Source of the DNA: Corylus avellana
Taxonomy: Eukaryota > Streptophyta > Magnoliopsida > Fagales > Betulaceae
Direction: 5' to 3'
Assembly (NCBI RefSeq): GCF_901000735.1
Contig: NC_081547.1
Span: 868,001 to 932,000, forward strand
Length of the DNA stretch: 64,000 nt
This document shows, piece after piece, positions 24,221 to 36,245 of the stretch. The notes under the pieces were generated by a model, which searched no databases, was not told the origin of the DNA, and saw only the letters and a program-made list of their open reading frames with translations. Numbering within the stretch: position 1 is the stretch's first letter; each line of letters starts with the position of its first letter. Position numbers and translations under genes: made by a program.

Positions 24221-24496
24221 TCATTTGTTAGTGTTATTTAATCCACTGCTTCCTCCAATTTTCCTGTAATTAGGAATAGGCACCTTCCCTGACTCAATGC
24301 ACTTGATGTCCTCTAAAAGGATCTCATACTGCCTCTTCACTTCCTCTTCAGTTGTCCCTCCAATCACATTTGCAATATTCTGCCAACGGTCTGGTGTTTC
24401 CTTGTGATATACTGCCAAAGCATTTTCAAACACTTTGTGTTGCTTTGCCGTCCAAGTCGTATTGGAGTTGGTGGAAGAGAGTGATGTAGATCCCAT
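24221..24496 (-). CDS. RADIALIS-like SANT/MYB-related protein
   Basis: Small single-repeat MYB-like (SANT) protein of 91 aa. In Antirrhinum, RADIALIS competes with DIV for DRIF partners in floral asymmetry; the many RL paralogues act in other tissues. The SANT domain spans roughly residues 12-66: [17 protein letters not shown], then [19 protein letters not shown], then [10 protein letters not shown]. The pattern of Trp, Trp and Tyr at the helix positions is the usual one for this group, and the [11 protein letters not shown] tail is diagnostic for RL proteins. I start at [10 protein letters not shown] because related proteins begin just before the domain with a short Ser-rich leader; an in-frame ATG 21 bp upstream would add MVSQLKE. 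It is a single coding exon, with a possible intron in the 3' UTR. Which paralogue it is cannot be said. Confidence 0.92.
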   Translation of the reverse strand: MGSTSLSSTNSNTTWTAKQHKVFENALAVYHKETPDRWQNIANVIGGTTEEEVKRQYEILLEDIKCIESGKVPIPNYRKIGGSSGLNNTNK

Positions 24497-24966
24497 TTCT
24501 TTAAGCTGAGATACCAAAGCAAAGAGAAGGTGTTGTGAATGATGGGTTTTGGAGACAGAATGAAAGAGGAAATTGAAAGGAAAAACCCAAGGCTGGGAAG
24601 ATTTGTGGGGAGGGAAGCTGGTAAGACAGATAGGGGGAAATATGGGTGAAGACTCGAGTCAATGGAATGCGGATGATGAGGAAACACTTCACAAAGAAAA
24701 ACTGGAAACTCGTCTGCAGAGTGTACGTTAAAATAATTTAGAGTCTTATAATATGATTCCTAATGTTTCCAAAGATGGTCAATTCCTTCATTTTCAAGTC
24801 TTCATTAATATAATACGAGTGGTATATATGTTCGTATATAGTATATTTAATTTAAAATAAAAGCATGTGGGGTTTCCAAGTATTAAATTCATTAAACAAT
24901 CTTGAAAAAGATTAACCCACTAACCTGTAGTTAAGCTCCCCAGCAGAAAAATTAAAGTGAGAAGTC
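24497..24966. other. RL gene 5' region and spacer
   Basis: Presumed promoter and 5' UTR of the RADIALIS-like gene. Open frames on the minus strand here are proline/leucine-rich without family resemblance. I see no other feature. Confidence 0.35.
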
Positions 24967-24972
24967 AAAAAA
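24967..24972 (-). terminator. Pol III T-run terminator
   Basis: Directly after the 3' end of tRNA-Gln (minus strand) comes a run of T residues, the normal RNA polymerase III stop signal. The run includes the discriminator base. Confidence 0.7.
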
Positions 24973-25043
24973 GGTCCCACCGAGACTTGAACTCGGGTTA
25001 CTGGATTCAGAGTCCAATGTCCTGACCACTAGACCATGGGACC
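24972..25043 (-). tRNA. tRNA-Gln (anticodon CUG)
   Basis: The 72-nt minus-strand sequence folds as a full cloverleaf. The acceptor stem pairs GGTCCCA with TGGGACC with discriminator T, as in plant tRNA-Gln. The D stem is GTC/GAC, the anticodon loop is CTCTGAA (anticodon CTG, decoding CAG), and the T arm is CCGAG-TTCAAGT-CTCGG. There is no intron and CCA is not encoded, as expected for a nuclear gene. A T-run follows immediately. A- and B-box positions are normal, so the gene looks functional. Confidence 0.95.
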
Positions 25044-25197
25044 GCCGTTGGTTGGATTAATGACAACCTTTTTACTTGTTTACTAAGCCAACAATTTGAA
25101 CGTTTTCGCTCCCTCTTTGATTTATGGTACCGCTTTAGACAATTGGCAACTAAGAACCGCCCTCAACTCAATACAATTGCCAACGAAAAAAAGCTAA

Positions 25198-25200
<3 letters not shown>

Positions 25201-25232
<32 letters not shown>
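25201..25232. repeat. (AT)n microsatellite
   Basis: A perfect AT dinucleotide run of 32 bases lies between the tRNA-Gln gene and the PYROXD2-like start codon. It is likely to be length-polymorphic. Confidence 0.95.
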
Positions 25233-25235
<3 letters not shown>

Positions 25236-25363
25236 ATCCCAATCCAACTATCAATAATTAAACATTTTTAATCAGATTAAAGAAAGCACACATATATAAT
25301 CAGATATACATACCCCTGGTGACCTCCACCGGCGGTGCAGAGAGTGAGGAGAGCTTAATTTGA

Positions 25364-28300
25364 ATGATGTGGCGAAGAAGCTTCAGCAGCAGCGCTACGA
25401 GCGCGTTGAAGGACAAGAAATGGGACGCGCTAGTCATTGGCGGCGGCCACAACGGCCTCACAGCTGCTGCCTACCTCGCACGCGCCGGCCTCTCCGTCGC
25501 CGTCCTCGAGCGCCGGCACCTCATCGGCGGCGCCGCCATTACCGAAGAACTCGTCCCCGGCTTCAGGTTCTCCCGTTGCAGCTACCTCCAGAGCCTCCTC
25601 CGACCTTCCATCATCAGGTAAGTCTCAAATTATTACGATAATCAAATTTGGTTAATTGCAATCAATCAATTTAATTAATTACGCAACTGTGTTTGTTTTC
25701 TTTGATTGCGCTGGATGGAAAGGGAGTTAGAGTTACGGCGTCACGGATTGAGGCTCTTGAAGAGGAGTCCGTCCTCGTTTACGCCTTGTTTGGACGGTCG
25801 TTATCTTCTACTGGGGCCTGATAAGGACCTCAATCGCTCAGAGATTTCGAAGTTCTCGGAACGAGACGCCGATGCTTATCCAAGGTTCTACACCGTGATC
25901 TCGCTCAGTTCAATGTTAATTTGAGTCGCCAATTTAATCCAACTTTCTGAGAGTGTCAAATTAAAAAGTCTTTTAAAATTTCAAATAAAAAGTTGCTATT
26001 AAATGCGCCTTCCTTTTCTTTTCTTTTGTTTTTGACGTAGCGGAAACGATAAAAAAGAAAAGAAGAACAGCGTCTTCAATTCTAAAACGTAACAGGCTGA
26101 GAAATTAGCTTTGAAAAGCAAAGAAACTCTGAAATTTTACTAATATTCAAAAGCTCTCTTCTTCAATACAGTCAAATTTGGATAAAAATTAACTACAAAT
26201 CGGTTTGTAGCTAATTCCTACAAACCAGTCTAATAAAACACCTGTATTCCTAAAGCATGTGAGAACTTATTAATGCTATTAAAAAAAGAGAAATGAATTG
26301 TGTCAATATTTTTCCTATATTTTCTTCATCTCATCCTACAAATCAACCATTAGATTTGTACACTTATGTGTTGAAAGGAATTGCTTGGGCAATGTTCGGA
26401 GGTTGTCCTACATCAGCTTTTATGTTCTCTGATCATGAATGGTATAACAAAGACTCAAGATTCCAATTCAGTACCCCTTGCTGATACCATGTAAAAATCA
26501 CTGAAAATGATTGGAAATGGTGTATGCAATCATTTATTTAATATTCGAACAAAACTTTTATAAACTATGTTGAGCATTTTTCTTTCCATAATATGCAGGT
26601 ATGAAAATCAGCTAGAGAACTTCTGTAAATTAATGGATCTGCTTTTGGATTCAGCCCCTCCTGAATCTTTGCAAGGCGAGTCGTCTTTTAAGGATAAGTT
26701 CAAGAATAGAATGCACATATCAGCTTTTTGGGCTCGTTGTCTGCGGCAGGCTGTAGCCTTGGGCCAGAAAGATATGGTGTAAGAGTTCTTGTTCTTGATG
26801 TGTAGTCGTTTTCCTCTTGTGTTAACACTTTGCTTGGTGGTTTATATGTTACATTTAACTACAAATGACATTTCCTAATTGGGAGTCTCTCTTATATACT
26901 TCATGTGTACTTGGATTGCGCTCCTTTGCGCTTTCTAACAAGATTGAATTAATTATTTAAAAAAAAAAAATTACAATTGGTATAATAGGGGATTTACTCT
27001 AGTTGAGTCCATGAGGATTCCATATATTGAATGATGTAAAAATTATGAACTATGGTCTCAACCATTTTATGATATGTATTTATTCGCTTTTGACAGGGAC
27101 TTTATGGACCTTTTATTGTCCCCGGCTTCAAAGGTTTTGAATAACTGGTTTGAGGTTGTCACTAAAATCTTCATTTATTTGAATTTAATCCTTTAAATTT
27201 ACGGACTGTAATTGTCAAGAAGATATATTATTTCCATTTGTGTCAAGAGTGAAGTTCACTTTTCTGTTTTTATTTTTATTGTTATTTATAAGTAATCAAA
27301 ATATCTTTAAATGTGAAAGGCGCCCCGGTTACACATGAAGTATATATAAGAAAACACCTAGCTAGAAGGAGAAAAAAGTGCAAGAAAATATTGATAATTA
27401 ATTACCAAAGGAGTAACAAAAGCGGCTGTCCAAAGATATAGAGTATAGAAAAATAAAGACTTAATCTATTCCAAAGTCTTCTCACAGTTTTCAAAACTTC
27501 TATTTTTTCCCTCCATAGACACCACAAAAGGCGCGAATGCACCATCTTCTGCACAACAACACTTTGAGCGCTACCGGCAGTTCACCAACATGCATGTAAG
27601 TCGACTACTAGTCTAGGCATAACCCAAGACAGCCCAAATCGACTAAAGAAAAAAATCACATAATGCACATGAAACCTCACAATGGAGAAAAAAATGGTCC
27701 AGAGACTTATGCAGTTCACCCCTACTCATCAAATAATGCCCATTTCTCATAGTTCACCCCTACTCATCAAAGGGTTTTCCTAAAGGTTTGGAATATACCC
27801 TTTTTGGGGCCATAATTTAGGATGATAATGTTCTGATGGGGCTTATGCAGTTTTATGTTTATCAGTTTATCGAATGTGTATTATTGATTTTGCTATTTAC
27901 AGACAGGTGTTCTGAAGGCAACCCTTGGAACAGATGCTGTAATAGGAACTACGGTAAGATTTATTCTTAAAAAAATCGAGCAGCATTAATTTGAGCAATT
28001 ATTCATTCTATATAATACAAATAGACATGCGCACACCCTCAAAAACAATATGTCACTCTTTCTGCTACATTATAAGTATTAATGTACCATTGACCTCCTA
28101 AAATTCTGCAGGCAAGTGTCCATACACCAGGGAGTGGATATGTTTTACTTCATCACGTGATGGGAGAAACCGACGGTGATCGGGGAATTTGGTCGTATGT
28201 ATCTCTAACGATGGCTTGAAGTGTAATTTGTTCATCAAAGAAATCTAAAATTCATCAATTATCAGTAGCCAACTATTATTTTGTATACTTGAATGCCAAG

Positions 28301-31300
28301 GAAAATGAAGCAGTGATATATAATAATTCTAGTCTAACTGCATGGGGCTAGTTAGATGGCAAGAAAATAGGGCCTAGCACAGGATAGCAACGTCATAATT
28401 GGTTTTGGAAAGCGGAAGAAAGGGATGCTGCATCCTGTAATAACTTGATGACAAATAAACTTGATCATTTGGGTAAAATTCTAAAAATATGTGTGACATT
28501 ATGTTTTTGAGACTTCCATCAACTTCAGCAAACTTCACATTTGGAGTGAAATTTGCAGAAACAATGCAGCATTTTGCATCTCTAAAGCATTATATATGTT
28601 TCTTAAGATCATATTCCATGCCCATTTGTTGGTCAAGATTAATTTAGTACCTTTCAGAAAAATCCCAAATTAATGTTTTCTGATTTTCTCATTAAGCTTG
28701 GTAGTTATTGAGTTACCCATCATGTGTTTAGATTTATACAAGTATGACTTATTGCTTCAAGCCCTTCTTAGAGAACAGGTGTACTTGAAAACCATTGTTT
28801 CCTGTAGGTATGTGGAAGGTGGGATGGGTTCAGTATCCTTGGCTATTGGTAATGCTGCTAGGGAACATGGGGCTCATATTGTCACAAGTGCAGAGGTATA
28901 ATATGTCTGGAATCACTCCTAGAAACTGTGTCAAATTTTGAAAAATTTGTGTGCATGTTTCAGATAAATTGAAATAATGGAATGTATTGAAACGGGTGGG
29001 CAGTTATGGCATCATGGAAATACTGTTCACAATTTGATCTTTGGATTTGTTCTGGTAATATGTTGAAAGTTGCATTACTTGATGCCTCCATTGGTATGTC
29101 AGCATGCGGAGGTTTTGTCCTATTGCTCGTTATGAATCTGAGTGCCTACTGGGAGAAAGACCTAGAGCTTGGGACCTTTTTCTAACTAGTGACCAAAGTA
29201 GAAGTTTAGAAGTGTGGATTTGACCATCAAGTAGGTCTCTTATTGCTTCTGGTCAAAAGAATTTAGACAATGGTACATCAAACACCCCTAAGAATTCAGA
29301 TGACAATGATGTGAATGCGGAATTTAAATGTGATATTCTCTATATATTCTTTAATTCAGGGATCACTGTGAATTAGACTAGGAGTAATTCATCTCAAACA
29401 ATTTTCTTCTTTGTTTCTTTAATATTCTTCAGCTTTTGTCTTCATACTTTATGGGGCTATTTTTTGCTACCATTGACTTTTTCACATTTGATATTTAGGT
29501 TTCGCAATTGTTGATTGAAGACTCTGGTGCAGTGAATGGGGTTAGTTTGCTATTTGGCTTTCCTCAATGAAGCCAGTTTCAAAGCTTGGCTAAACTGATT
29601 ATTCTACACTTGGTTAACATCATTTAGGTATTGCTGGCTGATGGTACACTGGTGCATTCTTCAATTGTTTTATCAAATGCAACACCTTATAGAACTTTCA
29701 TGGTATAATTTTCATCCTGCTCATTTATTTTGTAAGTACCATAAACATACACATGTGATATTGTAATTATAAGAAAGGCATTTAGATTAAATTTCTGAAC
29801 CCTCTCTTCTGCATGGATTTAATGTTGATCATGGGTTTTGCTCGTGTGACACAGGATTTTGTGCCTAAAAATGTTCTTCCTGATGATTTCATGCAAGCTA
29901 TTAAGTATTCTGACTACAGTTCTGTAAGCTCCCTGTATGACTTTATTTACAATTAGACAGTCCGTGCATTCACCTTCTATTCTGTGTCACTTTGTCTGAT
30001 ATATTGGAATGCTTAGGTAGAAAAACACACATGCAAACAGCTTCTTGTGTAGTGTAGTCTATTGAAGAAGACTGATGTAACGTGCAATTCTATAATACTT
30101 GAGATTTTATCATCAATTGAACTTGGTCCAATTGTAATACATGATTGATTGTGGGATGAGGCTATGATCATTGGTAAAGGCTTGAGGTGTTTGCTTTCAT
30201 CATAGTGTTATTGGGCTCAGTTGTCTAAGATTACCATCCTACTTTTCTTTCTACGGACTATCATTACCAAAAACCATTGGTTTATGTTGCTTCGCAATAA
30301 AGAAAATGTTAGCAATCTATCAGCCTGAAGGATATAGAAAATTATGGTTGACAGAAACTAGGACCGTGTAGTAAATGAATTAAGATGGATAAAGTAAATA
30401 TCACAAGAAGCTTGAATCAGCTAAATCCTCTGGTGTGCTGTGTACTTTGTTATCCTCTGTAAAAGAGTCTGCAGCAAGATCCCATATCATCTCATGAACT
30501 TGAAAGTACTACAAAATTCCATCATTCTTGGAAGTCTTAAAATCTTGAAATCTGCACAAAGTTTACAGTAGTTTGTAATAATGGTAGCATCATTTCTAGT
30601 ACATGCAAATTGCCAAATGAGCATATAAAGCAAATTGTGAATTGTTGCGGAACTTCTTTCCTAGTACTTTAAGTTACTTCCACTGTATGTGGCTCGCATC
30701 TACTGAAACAGGGAACTACAAAAATAAACTTGGCAGTTGATAAATTGCCCCAGTTTCAATGTTGCAAGCTAGGCCATCCTGATGCCGGTCCTCAGCATGT
30801 TGGCACCATTCATATTGGTTCTGAAAGGTGTGTGCTACTATCTCAGCTTAAATAATATCTGGGTTCTTGATCCTTCTTTTTTTTTTTTTTCTTGTTTGAT
30901 CTATGAGACAGTTAACTAAGAGGTCATTTGGGAGTCAATATTGTTGATCTGTAATTTTGGGCCTCGGAGCCCAAGCCTGAATAGAGGAGATGAATCATAA
31001 AATTGACAATGCACTAAAGTTTGTGCTTATTCTTTGGCAATTTGTTTTGAATAGGGTGAAAGGTATAGCTGAACTGAATAGCTGACCCAAAAATATTTGA
31101 TGACAATAGTACTCTGTTTAGATGCACATTTAACCTGCTATCGCATTGGACTAAACTCATCTAAAGTGGTTCAGTTTTTGTTAATTTTTTGACTTTGGAA
31201 GAAGGGGAGTGTCTGGTGGACGATTGGCTCAAAATTCTGCTGATTCTCTTACCACCAACATCAAGCAGGTTGAAAAGGCAGAAGAGAGTTTATGCAGCTA

Positions 31301-34300
31301 ACCCAATAACTGTACGGGTAGGGCTGAGCATGCTAGTAGACATGGCGGCTGTTGCAGTTATGGGATCAACTTTTGTTGACCCGTTTGGATAACATTCCTC
31401 ACATGCTGTTCCCCTTCCCAAACATACTATAACAACATGAAAGTGAGTGGTAGCCTAAGATGAGAGTGAATGGTAACAGATTTATTTGAACTGTCTAGTT
31501 CTATCATTTAATGGTCAACTACCTTCAAAAGTTGAGTGATCCTGTCAATCTTCAATATAAAGGGTTCCTACCTTTAACTTTAGATCTCAATTGTGCACCT
31601 TAACCTTTATTTGTGACATGTAGTATTTGAATATAATCCCATGCATTCTGATTCCTGTTCTATCGCTCTTCTCAAGTATGGAGGAGATTCATGCAGCCTG
31701 TCAAGATGCTGCCAATGGATTACCATCACGAAGACCAATTATTGAGATGACCATTCCCTCTATACTTGACAGGACTATATCTCCACCTGGTACTTTGTCT
31801 TTGAGGCATTTTTGTTATCTTATTCCTCGTAACATTTTTATGTATGTTGTTAAATTGATGGGTTCTGTGCACTTACATGGTTTTCTATACCAAAGGCACA
31901 GAAAGTGCAGTAAAGCTCCAATTCTCCGTTCACTCTCATGTTGGTCATGAAAAAGATATCCTACCAACTGATATTTAGCTTCTTACTCTTCTAGCAATCA
32001 CACACACACACAAAAATTTTCCTGTTTAGCCTGCCTTTGATTAATTTGCAAAATGCATCTCTCATATTCTTTATATAATTTTAATTTATGTTTATGTATT
32101 TTTACGTTGTAATTTTCACATCAAACCTTCTGCCTGTTGTTGTTAGTCGATCAAGCTAATTGTGTATCTTTTTCTCCTTTATAGATATATTCAAAGTAAG
32201 ATGATGTCCTAGAATAAACCTGAAATATTCTTAAATAAAAATGGAAAAGAAGAGGAATAGACTAGTAACTAGGATTTCCCCTATAAGCTATTGTGTTAAA
32301 ACCAAACCACTTTGCGGGAAAGCCATATTTTCAATGATTTTTTCTACATTTTGTTTTTCGTAGTAATGATGTTCTTTCATGGTATGGACTAGGAGCATGG
32401 TCTAGAGTTGTTTTCATTCCACTTTTCTGCTTGCTCATTTTCCCTTCACGGTTCTCCTTTTTGAATTATTTTTATTGTCATAGATATTTCTATTTACTTT
32501 TCCACCAAGTATTTCCAAATCTCTTATTAAGCTCTACTGTATCAGCCTGGAAAGATTTATCTGTATAAAATTTGATTTCAATAGCACGCTGATAGAATCT
32601 TTTTTTTTTTCTTTTTTTTCCCCTAGGTAAGCATGTGATCAATCTGTTTATTCAATACACACCCTATAAACCATTGGACGGTAGCTGGGGAGATCCTGCT
32701 TATAGAGTAAGTTATATTTTAGAAATTGACGCACTGATATCCGTATTGCAATTGCTTCCTCTTTCCTTTTAGAGAGTCTCCAACAAGGATATGTATTTCA
32801 GCTATTCAAAAAGTACAATTTTTTTATTTTTTTTATTTTAGCTACTATTTTTTCAATACACACCAACATATTATCTATTCTCATATCTACTTTCTTTAAA
32901 TATTATTTATCATTCCATTTTTATTATATTCTTGCCAACACTTATATTTTCAGACATTCATCTTTTCTATCATTAATATTTTACCAACGGCCATATTTTC
33001 TAACGGTTGTATTTTCCAATGGTCGTATTTTTCCCAACGGTCATAGTTTTTTTTTTTCTTTCAACGGTCATATTTTCTTAGGGTTATATTCTCTCAATAT
33101 AAATCAGATTACTAAGCCATAAATAGGGCAAGCTATTATAGTGTTTCATACATCAGAAATACCATCTCCTTTTCACAATACTGTTAGCTTTTTCTTAATA
33201 CCCCAACAAACAAACCCAAACAACCAATCTTGCAGACTCATTCAAAAACCCAATCAAAATCAAGAAAAAACAAATTTAAGAACACTCACATATTGAGAAA
33301 CTAAGAGAGGCAGACGAGTGTCTTCAGAGCTACACATAGCTCCTCAGTTGCCTCTTCTGGCTTGACATCCATGTGAATACCACTACTATGCCCTATATTT
33401 CCTCACCCCTTTCCCTTTTTCCCCAATAATTTCTACACCCAAATCCCCACATTTTCCTCATTTTCTTTCTTTTTCCCAAGAATTCAATCCTGGAATCTAT
33501 TTTCCAATTCTATGTCTGGGAAAAATGGCCTTTTGGGAAGAAAACTAGATTTTGATCAAGGAGGAAAGAGAGATGACATGATCAGAGGAGGAAAGGGGAG
33601 CGACAAGGAGAGATGAGAGAGAGAGGATTAAAAAATTGGATACATAAGCAACAATGATTGTTCAAATATGAAGCACTGTAGCAAAATGTGTGTTTTTACA
33701 GAATTTGGAGATAATCTGCTAGAGGGGACTTTGAGGCCTTATTAGTTAAATTAAATTTTTATAGAATTTGGTATTTTGGCTATGCTGTTGGAGATGATCT
33801 TACATAAAAACGTATTCATGATTCATCATTTAGAGTTCTTGTTTGGTACCACATTAGTTAAATTTTGCCTCTACTGATCTATAAAATATGCTGGATGGCA
33901 GATCTTCACTGTTCCTACTAATCCTTGGATAACTGACTATTATTTTCTTTGTAGGACTCATTCGCTCAAAAATGTTTCACCTTGATTGATGAATATGCCC
34001 CTTCATTCAGCTCGTCAATTATTGGCTATGACATGTTGACTCCACCAGATCTCGAAAGGGAATTTGGCTTAACAGGTACTTCATAACCACCAATTTTGGC
34101 CTAGGAATTTAGGCAGATGTTCAAGCAACTAAATTTAGGGTCTAATTGGCGCTCTATGAAATTGTTCAAAATTACGATTCCTTTTCCAAGTTTATTGCAG
34201 TAAGAATTGGACTAGGATTGTGATTCTAGTGTTTGAGTGACAAATATTTGGCAGCTGAGTCGAAATCCTAAATGAAAGAGTAATGCTACTTTTAATGCCC

Positions 34301-35149
34301 ATTGCACACTAATTGATGTGACATATTTTTAGTGGCTTTTTTTTTTCTTTTTTTTTTTTCGTTTTTAAGTGGCTCTTATAGAAACTACTTAAAACACGTC
34401 ACATTAGTCAGTATGAAATGAGCATAAAAAGTAGCATTACTCTAAACGAAATTATTAGTTCTTGCTTTGAAAAGAAAAAGAGTAGTTAAATGCATCACAA
34501 TTTATTGGTCAAACATAAAAGGGGTTTATTCATTGTTAGCTTCAGTTGAACAGTTAAATAATGTTGAAAAGTGTCTGCATTAAATCATCAGAAATATAGT
34601 CCGTGGAAATAGGAATTTTTGAGATCTTATTATTAGTATTGTTCTTCTTCCTCAGATGGACGAGCTTGATAAGTTGTTACCTCTGACTCTTATCCTTAAA
34701 GATTAACTTTTCTGCTCATTATATAATTTCACGAAGTTCCTATTTTTTATACAATTCTAACATTATAATATCTCATGAAATCCTCGGTTCTTAAATGATT
34801 TTCAACAGGAGGAAATATCTTCCATGGTGCTATGGGATTGGATTCTCTCTTCCTCATGCGACCGGTAAAAGGATGGTATGTTAAGTATTATTAAATTATT
34901 AGATTATTAAATTAATTATTTTCGATTAGTTTAGACTTTTAAGATAATTGATAATTTAACATGGCAAATCATACAAAATATATATAATGACTTATGTTAA
35001 TTTGGAAACAAAGGTCAAATTATAGGACTCCACTCCGAGGGCTGTACCTGTGTGGGGCTGGCGGCCATCCCGGTGGTGGTGTGATGGGTGCACCAGGACG
35101 TAACGCTGCACAGGTAGTTCTTCAAGATGTAAAGAAACATTTGAATTGA
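25364..35149 (+). CDS. PYROXD2-like FAD-dependent oxidoreductase (phytoene desaturase-related)
   Basis: Homologue of pyridine nucleotide-disulphide oxidoreductase domain-containing protein 2, a mitochondrial protein of uncertain reaction related to carotenoid desaturases. The product is 564 aa, as in relatives. Exons: 25364-25617, 25723-25884, 26599-26778, 27097-27154, 27903-27953, 28112-28194, 28808-28895, 29499-29540, 29628-29702, 29855-29923, 30712-30827, 31677-31789, 32627-32706, 33955-34075, 34809-34875, 35014-35149. Residues 1-19 ([16 protein letters not shown]...) are Arg/Ser-rich, like a mitochondrial presequence. The dinucleotide-binding [17 protein letters not shown] lies at 26-42 with the acidic LERR following. 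The C-terminal FAD-contacting block [20 protein letters not shown] is at 530-549. Exons 12-14 give [15 protein letters not shown] and the conserved [14 protein letters not shown]. All introns are GT-AG; introns 3, 4, 13 and 14 carry transposons. The first ATG was used; a second follows immediately. The enzyme's substrate is unknown. Confidence 0.93.
26880..26970 (+). mobile_element. LINE 3'-tail fragment in PYROXD2 intron 3
   Basis: The stretch contains TTGCGCTCCTTTGCGCTTTC and then a T-poor segment ending in an A run. It matches the arrangement of the young LINE tail at 51840-51896, GCGCCCCTCTGCGCTTTTG followed by poly-A. It is short and diverged, so it is an old, truncated copy. Confidence 0.5.
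27285..27690 (-). mobile_element. LINE fragment in PYROXD2 intron 4
   Basis: On the minus strand a broken frame recalls the end of plant LINE polyproteins: a W-C-rich stretch, then [19 protein letters not shown], comparable to the usual W-ERN-RSFED block. The 3' tail lies towards 27290 (minus-strand end GATTACTTATAAATAA), including a GGGGCGCC-type motif as in other LINE tails here. It is decayed. Confidence 0.5.
32772..33799. mobile_element. PIF/Harbinger-type non-autonomous element in PYROXD2 intron 13
   Basis: The left end reads GAGAGTCTCCAACAAGGATA and the right end, reversed, reads GATCATCTCCAACAGCATA, an imperfect terminal inverted repeat. Both ends abut TTA (32769-32771 and 33800-33802), the 3-bp target duplication typical of PIF/Harbinger transposons. 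The 1028-bp body includes four to five repeats of an AACGGTCATATTTT-like unit (about 32985-33085), a TATA-like stretch, and a short open start [20 protein letters not shown] near 33512. No transposase domain is present. Confidence 0.75.
34278..34442. mobile_element. MITE with 9-bp target duplication in PYROXD2 intron 14
   Basis: The ends are GAGTAATGCTACTTTTAATG and, on the opposite strand, GAGTAATGCTACTTTTTATG, near-perfect inverted repeats. Flanking nonamers are taaatgaaa (34269-34277) and taaacgaaa (34443-34451), eight of nine identical. An internal CTTAAAACACGT-ACATTAG segment is shared with the element at 53988, so both belong to one family. Target size points to a Mutator-like source. 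Confidence 0.85.
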
Positions 35150-36245
35150 TATACGGGATCATTCGCAGCAATACGGCCTTAAGGCCTTTAATGTTTTTAA
35201 TTTCTTTTATCCTTTCGGTAGGATTTTCTTTCATTTATTTTATGGGTACCCAATTTTCTAGTTGCATCTTTATACAGCAGAATAAGAACGGCAGATCAAA
35301 TTGCCTTTTGTTTTTATCTCCCTCAGACGTATACAAATAGATTGGAGATTCGTAACTTCAAAATTTGGATATTTAGGATGAGGCCAATCAATTTACCCCA
35401 AATTGGTTATTGGAGGGTGGCTGAACCACCCATCGTTAGAGTGGCCAAGCTATTCATTTATAGGAGCGGTATTCATATGTTGAGTCATATTGATACACAT
35501 GTATAAGGCTAAATATGTTAATCTGAAATTGACTTGGATTAGTCTACTAAACCCTTACACAATCCATTTAAATTGGTAGGTGATACAATCTAACATGCAC
35601 AATCCATTTAATAAAGAGGTCGTGTTGGACTGACCCAATCCGATCCGATCCCCACAACCTGTTTAATTACAAAATTTTCAATTATTGAGCATGAAGATAT
35701 CATTTTAAACAAGATATTGGTAAAAGAATTCTCAATTATTACACTCAAAGTTTTCTCATATGCTTTCCCAATATGGGCAATGAATGGTCCAGGACTCCAG
35801 GTAGAGGGTATTGCACCAGTCGAATCTCAATCGAACTCATGCAGTCGTGAACTAGACTATTGAAAAGTTGCATAATATGAGATGACCCAAATTTTTTTAT
35901 TAAAAAAAGAAAAAAAGAGGAAAGTTAGAAATAAGAGCAATTCTAAACCAATCTGTAATTGCAGAACAGAAAATACAATCTTTATCGATTTGTAATACTT
36001 AAATCGAACAACGTTTAAACAATGCAGGCCAATCAGATTAGATCCAAAGAGCAATCTGGATCAACAACGGAATGCAGGGGATGGTACACACACCGGGTTT
36101 CAATATTTATAAGCTCATAAATGGAACATTTACCTCCATAGACGATTTACAGCGATAATTATAACAACTCAATAAATCGCATTCTATCAAGAGCAAAATT
36201 TGAATTATTGCTGATCATCTCAACAGCTCACTTATGAACCACATG
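35150..36245. other. Convergent 3' spacer between PYROXD2-like and AP-3 sigma genes
   Basis: This holds the 3' UTRs of two genes that face each other. Open frames are short and unconvincing. I see no RNA gene or transposon with readable ends. Confidence 0.4.
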
